Shown here: piece after piece, positions 59,729 through 64,000 of the stretch
How positions within the stretch are numbered: position 1 is the first letter of the stretch
How the letters are laid out: the number at the start of each line of letters is the position of its first letter
Assembly: GCA_040510375.1 (NCBI GenBank)
Contig: JBEVJC010000004.1
Span: 1-64,000, forward strand
DNA from: JBEVJC01 sp040510375
GTDB taxonomy: Bacteria; Bacteroidota; Bacteroidia; Chitinophagales; Chitinophagaceae
Reading direction: 5' to 3'
Length of the DNA stretch: 64,000 nt
Position numbers and translations under genes: made by a program
The notes under the pieces: generated by a model
Seen by the model: the letters and a program-made list of their open reading frames with translations, nothing else
Told to the model about the DNA's origin: nothing
The model's database searches: none

Positions 59729-60664
59729 ATGACTGATCAACGTGAACGAAATACCCGGTTTATCAAAAAAACAGCCAGTGAGCTGGGATTTGAGTATTGT
59801 GGTATCGCGCGTGCCCAAAGGCTGGATGATGATGCTGCCAGGCTGGAGAACTGGCTGAAGCAGGGAATGCATGGGTCGATGGCCTATATGGAAAACCATT
59901 TTGAACTGCGGGTCGATCCATCAAAACTGGTACCTGGTGCCCGTTCGGTAATAACAGTTCTGAAAAATTATTATCCTTCCCGGGAGCTGCCAGCGGAAGG
60001 ATTAAAGGTTTCCAAGTATGCCCTGGGAAAAGATTACCATGAAGTGATCCGCGGGCAGATGAATGAATTCCTCCGCAGGATAAGGGCAGAGATCGGCGAG
60101 GTAAACGGAAGGGGTTTTGTGGATTCGGCACCGGTGATGGAACGCAGCTGGGCAAACCGGAGTGGCATTGGCTGGGTTGGTAAAAACGGGAATTTGATTA
60201 CAAAAAATTCGGGCTCCTTCTTTTTTATTGCCACACTGATCACCGATCTTGATTTGTTATATGATGATCCCTTTGCCCGGGATTTCTGCGGTTCATGTAC
60301 CAAATGTATCGATGCCTGCCCTACCGAAGCCATCCTGCCCAACCGGGTGGTGAACGGCAGTAAATGCATTTCGTATTTTACAATTGAACTAAAGGACCTG
60401 CTGATCCCCGATGAAATGAAGGGTAGGTTTGATAACTGGGCCTTTGGATGTGATACCTGCCAGGATGTTTGTCCCTGGAACCGATTCAGCAAACCGCATA
60501 CGGAAGAATCATTCAACCCCCTTCCTGAATTACTCAACCTTTCCACACAGGAATGGGAGTTGATGAATGAAGAAAATTTTAAAAAAGTTTTTCGTGATTC
60601 CCCGATGCGCAGGACCAAGTGGAAAGGCCTGCAAAGGAATATCCGATTTTTGAAACAGGAATAG
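59729..60664 (+). CDS. queG: Epoxyqueuosine reductase
   Basis: This cobalamin-dependent iron-sulfur enzyme reduces epoxyqueuosine to queuosine in tRNA. It has the N-terminal cobalamin-binding domain with LGFEYCGIARAQRLDDDAAR, MHGSMAYMENHFELRVDP, VDSAPVMERSWANRSGIGWV and GKNGNLI. Two ferredoxin-type clusters follow: FCGSCTKCIDACPTEAI (about 190-206) and FGCDTCQDVCPWNR (about 240-253), with NGSKCISYFTIE between. At 311 residues it lacks the C-terminal HEAT repeats of the longest forms. No other queuosine gene is adjacent. Confidence 0.96.
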   Translation: MTDQRERNTRFIKKTASELGFEYCGIARAQRLDDDAARLENWLKQGMHGSMAYMENHFELRVDPSKLVPGARSVITVLKNYYPSRELPAEGLKVSKYALGKDYHEVIRGQMNEFLRRIRAEIGEVNGRGFVDSAPVMERSWANRSGIGWVGKNGNLITKNSGSFFFIATLITDLDLLYDDPFARDFCGSCTKCIDACPTEAILPNRVVNGSKCISYFTIELKDLLIPDEMKGRFDNWAFGCDTCQDVCPWNRFSKPHTEESFNPLPELLNLSTQEWELMNEENFKKVFRDSPMRRTKWKGLQRNIRFLKQE

Positions 60665-60709
60665 TATTAAACTTCTTCAGGTTACACTATCAACTTTTAT
60701 CGTACCATT

Positions 60710-61285
60710 TCACCAGGTTATTTCATAAAGCATTTTTAACATTATCCGCCGAAGATTGTAGTTGTATATGGACGTTGTGCGTTCGAATGCAGAGGGGCCG
60801 CTGCAATAAAGGCAGGTATAGCCATATCTTTCCACACTCACTTTTTTCAGGCTGTAGCCCAGGCTCAATGCAAGAGCCTGTTTTTTCTTCAGCATCAGGT
60901 TATAACCAACACCAATATCCGAATACAAACCACCTGAGATATCATATATGTCCAGGTAAGAATCATCCGTTCCTTTCTTCGAACCATTGGGCAATGAATA
61001 ACCACCCTGTCCATAAATAAACAGATTGGGAACCTTCACCGGAAAAAAACGGAAATCGGCAAATACCGGATAGGATTCAAACTTATATTTGTCGTAACCG
61101 GCCCCAGCTCCGGCGTAAAAATTCCTGAACCGAAACCCGCCACCAGCCTGCAACACAAGCCCTGGCATTGATTCACCAAAAGCTTCACCGGCAGTTATAT
61201 TTGTTTTCCATCCTGTTGGAGCGGGTGAAGACTGGGCTAGTCCAGCCAACGGACAGGCAATCAGGATAATGAGGATGAAACGCAT
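60710..61285 (-). CDS. Outer-membrane beta-barrel protein
   Basis: This 191-residue exported protein has a signal peptide (ILIILIACPLAGLAQ) and eight-strand-like alternating segments: LVLQAGGGFRFRNFYAGAGA, FPVFADFRFFPVKVPNLFIY-like stretches, LYSDIGVGYNLMLKKKQALA and LSLGYSLKKVSV. It ends LKMLYEITW, with a terminal aromatic. The fold is that of small porin-like or OmpW/OmpA-type barrels. It has two Cys (CLYC) in an extracellular loop. Function unknown; it precedes the LVIVD gene by 57 bp on the same strand. Confidence 0.82.
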   Translation of the reverse strand: MRFILIILIACPLAGLAQSSPAPTGWKTNITAGEAFGESMPGLVLQAGGGFRFRNFYAGAGAGYDKYKFESYPVFADFRFFPVKVPNLFIYGQGGYSLPNGSKKGTDDSYLDIYDISGGLYSDIGVGYNLMLKKKQALALSLGYSLKKVSVERYGYTCLYCSGPSAFERTTSIYNYNLRRIMLKMLYEITW

Positions 61286-61342
61286 AGCTATGGTTTTGGT
61301 TAGATTGATATTTTGCTGGTCGGATGGCTACGTATCGTGTGA

Positions 61343-62611
61343 TTATGGTTTTGTATTGATTGTTATTTTACTCAGCTGGCGGATATTGGATTTATCCGAA
61401 TAATCATACTGGTACAATCCGCCCTTTGCCACAACAAGTGCCCGGTTGTTATAGGCAATAACATCATACGCATCCATGGTGAAGGTCTTCAGCGGCTTCA
61501 GGCGGTAGATATCCGAAACATCAAACACTTTTAATCCGGCGACACCGTCACAGAGAAATAAAAGGTCGCCATCTTTTCCCAGCCCATGCGGATTGGTCAT
61601 CGGGTGCGTTACCAGCAGTTGCATCGGCACATTGGGGTTGGTGATTTTGAGGTCAATAATATCCAGCTGGTTTGTATAACCTGCACAGGAAGATCCCGAC
61701 CGGAGCGTTACATAGGCGTACTTATCATCTGCAATAACCGGATCACAGGTCCTGGCATGGGAAAACTGTCCAAGGCTCACGGGTGCATCAGGTGTACTGA
61801 CATCATACCTGAACATTCCTGATTGTGAGCCGATGAACAGCTGGGCACCCATAGGAAAAATGGTTTCAATTCCCCAGGGTAGAGTCACCTTGTTTGTATG
61901 TGTGGGTGTTCCGGGATTACTGATATCAAGGATTTCAAGGGAATTCTGGGAGACCGTGTACAGCCTGTCATTAATAATTGTAAATCTGGCCATCGATCCT
62001 CCCGCACCAATGGGTGATACCGCGGCAACGTTTGTACCTGAATTCAGGTTCTGCATATATTCATAAACAATCCTGTCATTGGGAACGTCACAGGCGTTCA
62101 TAACAACCGAGTCCTGCACGGTCCAGTCAACAATGATCTTATCAGCTGCCGCTATAAAACCGTTAAGGTATGGACGTACAGGAAAACTCTGTGGCCTGTA
62201 GCTGCTGAGGCGAACATCAAGCGGATTGCTTATATCCAGCGTTATCAATTCGGTATAAAAATCTGCATAGAGCATATTTCCTTTAACAGCCAGGTCCATA
62301 TTGCCGGGAATCCCGATAAACGACACATTTTTTGGTGCAGATGGATCTGAATTATCGATCACATGGATTCCCCGGTCGATATCATTGAGGAAAATATAAT
62401 TGCCACGGATATAGATCTTACCCGCATTCTGTACTTCGCGCGGAGCGTTGCTTTTTATATCAGCACGCACCTCGTCCATGTCCTTGAATACGGGAGTGAA
62501 TATTTTGTAAGTACTTTTTTGTTGGCAGCTGTCCTTAATACAGGAATTAAAAAGTATGGGCAGGGAAAACAAGGCGCAGAAAAGCACCCGGAGGGTAAAG
62601 TTGTTGGTCAT
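61343..62611 (-). CDS. LVIVD-repeat lipoprotein
   Basis: This 422-residue lipoprotein has lipobox LFNSC (Cys about 24). The body is a beta-propeller of LVIVD-type blades: GKIYIRGNYIFLNDIDRGIH then VIDNSDPSAPKNVSFI; GNMLYADFYTELITLDISNP; RLYTVSQNSLEILDISNPGT; AYVTLRSGSSCAGYTNQLDI; and LLFLCDGVAGLKVFDVSDIY. Such proteins lie on the cell surface of Bacteroidota and may bind ligands; the role is unknown. It is part of a run of envelope genes ending at the right edge. Confidence 0.92.
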   Translation of the reverse strand: MTNNFTLRVLFCALFSLPILFNSCIKDSCQQKSTYKIFTPVFKDMDEVRADIKSNAPREVQNAGKIYIRGNYIFLNDIDRGIHVIDNSDPSAPKNVSFIGIPGNMDLAVKGNMLYADFYTELITLDISNPLDVRLSSYRPQSFPVRPYLNGFIAAADKIIVDWTVQDSVVMNACDVPNDRIVYEYMQNLNSGTNVAAVSPIGAGGSMARFTIINDRLYTVSQNSLEILDISNPGTPTHTNKVTLPWGIETIFPMGAQLFIGSQSGMFRYDVSTPDAPVSLGQFSHARTCDPVIADDKYAYVTLRSGSSCAGYTNQLDIIDLKITNPNVPMQLLVTHPMTNPHGLGKDGDLLFLCDGVAGLKVFDVSDIYRLKPLKTFTMDAYDVIAYNNRALVVAKGGLYQYDYSDKSNIRQLSKITINTKP

Positions 62612-62662
62612 GGCAGTTAATTTGAAACGACTGACTCCAACCCTTTCCGGAACGTTGCATGC

Positions 62663-64000
62663 TTACCAGCCCAGGTAGATCCTGCCCGATACACCGCCGT
62701 AATAAAGATACTGCTGGTTATCGGATTCGGTTGAGATCAACTTGTTGAGGGAAACTGAAACCTCCGGACCAACCGACCAGCGCAGCTTTCCTTTACCAAC
62801 AAGAAGGTCAATCCCGGTACCGGCGTTCAGACGGAAGCGGTTGTACGCGTGTTTGTCGCGGTAATAACTGCCGCCCAGGTTGGGTGTATAAATCAACGCG
62901 TCCATTGAAAAAAGATAACCCGGAGTTATTGCCGCATTCCACTGTACCCGGTTTTTACCCGAAGGGTTTATAATGAACTGATACCTGACAGGTAATGTGA
63001 TGATATGATACTTGTCAGTGAACGATTTGTTGGGGTAACCGGTATAGGCACGAAGTTGTAAATTATATGCAGGGGAATTACCAGATCCCATCGCTGCAAC
63101 CATCCGGTAATCACCCACACGGATCCGGTTACTCACATAGGAATAACCCAGGCCGGCAAATAAAGAGGAATGTTTTGTGAAGTTCCGCTGCAAACCCGCA
63201 GAGAGCTGGAACGCAAGACCAGGGTGACTTTCCGAGGGCGGGACAACTGCCGCGGTATTAAGGGGCAGACCCGGCGCCTGTGATGGTGTATTATAAGTGA
63301 CATCCAGGTTTTCGGCAACGTCACGACCTGATAAGGATAATTTATTGAATTTACGGGCATCTGAAACCCCGCCCGAAACACCAAAAACCCATTGCATTTT
63401 TGGAGTGGCCGTTACCTTTTTAATCTTTACAACCGGTGCTGTTGTCACACTGTCTTTTTTGACAGGGTTCCTGTTAATTGCTGTTGCTGTACTATCTGAC
63501 TTCGATGTATTAATTACAAGTGCTGAATCTTTTTTATTGATGGTCACAGTGTCTTTGGAAGTGACCGGGGAAGACCTCCTTGTTTTGTTATCCGCACCAG
63601 TAGTGGTATGGACTAAACTATTACTGGTATCGGGTTTTACAGATGAAACTTTCGGCTTTGTTGCATCCGGACCGGTGATTACAGTTGACGTATTTGCTGT
63701 TGGTGGCTTCACTGATGACACATCACCTCGTGGAGTTATAACAGTTGGAGTTTTTGCAGATGATGTCTGCGCTGGGGAACCATCAACACGTCCATTTATA
63801 ACAGCAGGTGTTTTAGCTGATGATGTCTTTGCAGATGAAGCACCAGCTTGTGGAGTCATTACCCCTGGAGTTTTCGGTGTTGAAGCCCTGCTATGTGATC
63901 CGGATACAGTCGATGTATTCGGATTGGGAATCTTTGTCTGGCCAGCTTTTTCGCGTAACGGATTTTTCGCAGCGGTTGTTCTGGTATCAGTTAAAGATGG
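62663..64000 (-). CDS. Outer-membrane beta-barrel protein with repetitive Ser/Thr-rich region, 5' end cut
   Basis: The frame is open through the right edge, so this is a 3' fragment of at least 445 codons; the ATG at 63859 is internal. The N-terminal visible part is low-complexity, rich in Ser, Thr, Lys and Pro, with about four 20-residue repeats (KTPxVITxxxD...SSA). The C-terminal 220 residues (MQWVFGVSGGVSDARKFNKL, FQLSAGLQRNFTKHSSLFAG, LGYSYVS, GRIYLGW) form an outer-membrane beta-barrel with a terminal aromatic. In relatives a cytoplasmic and single-helix N-terminus precedes such a linker; that part is not visible here. Confidence 0.85.
   Translation of the reverse strand, partial: PSLTDTRTTAAKNPLREKAGQTKIPNPNTSTVSGSHSRASTPKTPGVMTPQAGASSAKTSSAKTPAVINGRVDGSPAQTSSAKTPTVITPRGDVSSVKPPTANTSTVITGPDATKPKVSSVKPDTSNSLVHTTTGADNKTRRSSPVTSKDTVTINKKDSALVINTSKSDSTATAINRNPVKKDSVTTAPVVKIKKVTATPKMQWVFGVSGGVSDARKFNKLSLSGRDVAENLDVTYNTPSQAPGLPLNTAAVVPPSESHPGLAFQLSAGLQRNFTKHSSLFAGLGYSYVSNRIRVGDYRMVAAMGSGNSPAYNLQLRAYTGYPNKSFTDKYHIITLPVRYQFIINPSGKNRVQWNAAITPGYLFSMDALIYTPNLGGSYYRDKHAYNRFRLNAGTGIDLLVGKGKLRWSVGPEVSVSLNKLISTESDNQQYLYYGGVSGRIYLGW
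63635..63874 (-). repeat. 60-bp in-frame repeats in the last gene
   Basis: Four 60-bp units on the - strand start at 63874, 63814, 63754 and 63694. They translate to 20-residue units beginning KTPGVM, KTPAVI, KTPTVI and NTSTVI. The third position and loop residues vary. The unit is a multiple of three, so expansion or contraction would change linker length without breaking the frame. Confidence 0.75.

Overview
The window comes from a Bacteroidota genome, most likely a chitinophagaceae-type member of Chitinophagales. The evidence is a SusC/SusD pair, FecR-type anti-sigma signalling, DUF5686 and DUF3857 proteins, exported proteins ending their signal peptides in ...AQ or ...GQ, weak ribosome binding sites, and several copies of the Bacteroidota -7 promoter box TAnnTTTG (for example upstream of infA, queG, phoH and the RRM gene). 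No rRNA, complete tRNA, CRISPR array, transposase or phage module was seen.

Layout. (1) 1-3303 is accessory DNA. It holds a tyrosine recombinase and, downstream of it on the same strand, what looks like an integron-style cassette array running off the left edge. One complete cassette (a small double zinc-knuckle protein) and the start of a second (a secreted protein) are each preceded by the same core, GTTGCAGCYAACG on the + strand. They are separated by a long imperfect hairpin shaped like an attC site. Four 65-67 bp tandem repeats lie upstream of the recombinase. (2) 3304-4609: GNAT and XRE-like genes. (3) 4610-13108: a TlpA-like thiol protein, SusC, SusD, a small secreted protein, then an ECF sigma factor and FecR-type anti-sigma factor. 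(4) 13301-19830: Ohr, a cytochrome b/molybdopterin oxidoreductase fusion, an FtsX-type permease and an exported TIM-barrel protein. (5) 20163-24176: the ribosomal alpha operon infA-rpmJ-rpsM-rpsK-rpsD-rpoA-rplQ, with its promoter and terminator. (6) 24300-32899: homogentisate dioxygenase, P450, a phosphodiesterase, an exported aminotransferase, a TolB-like propeller, a TPR lipoprotein and Rpe. (7) 33035-39574: a TonB receptor, a DUF5686 protein and PhoH. (8) 39668-41746: lipoprotein-CrcB-pyrophosphatase-secreted protein operon. (9) 41717-50547: NlpC/P60 peptidase, sigma/anti-sigma pair, guanine deaminase, a Mur ligase operon, DinB, an RRM protein, a DsbA-like protein and small proteins. (10) 50692-64000: esterase, ClpB, a degenerate serine hydrolase, two overlapping DUF3857 transglutaminase-fold proteins (one apparently active, one not), QueG, and envelope proteins ending in a gene cut by the right edge.

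Themes. The best candidate for something little described is the integron-like module at the left edge. A second theme is tandem duplication: 32-bp and 48-bp repeats copy the 3' ends of two unrelated genes past their stop codons, and in-frame repeats expand linkers in two others. A third is apparent loss of catalytic residues in several enzyme-fold proteins (serine hydrolase, DUF3857, DsbA-like, Mur ligase). All functional calls are made by reading motifs by eye; no database search was run.
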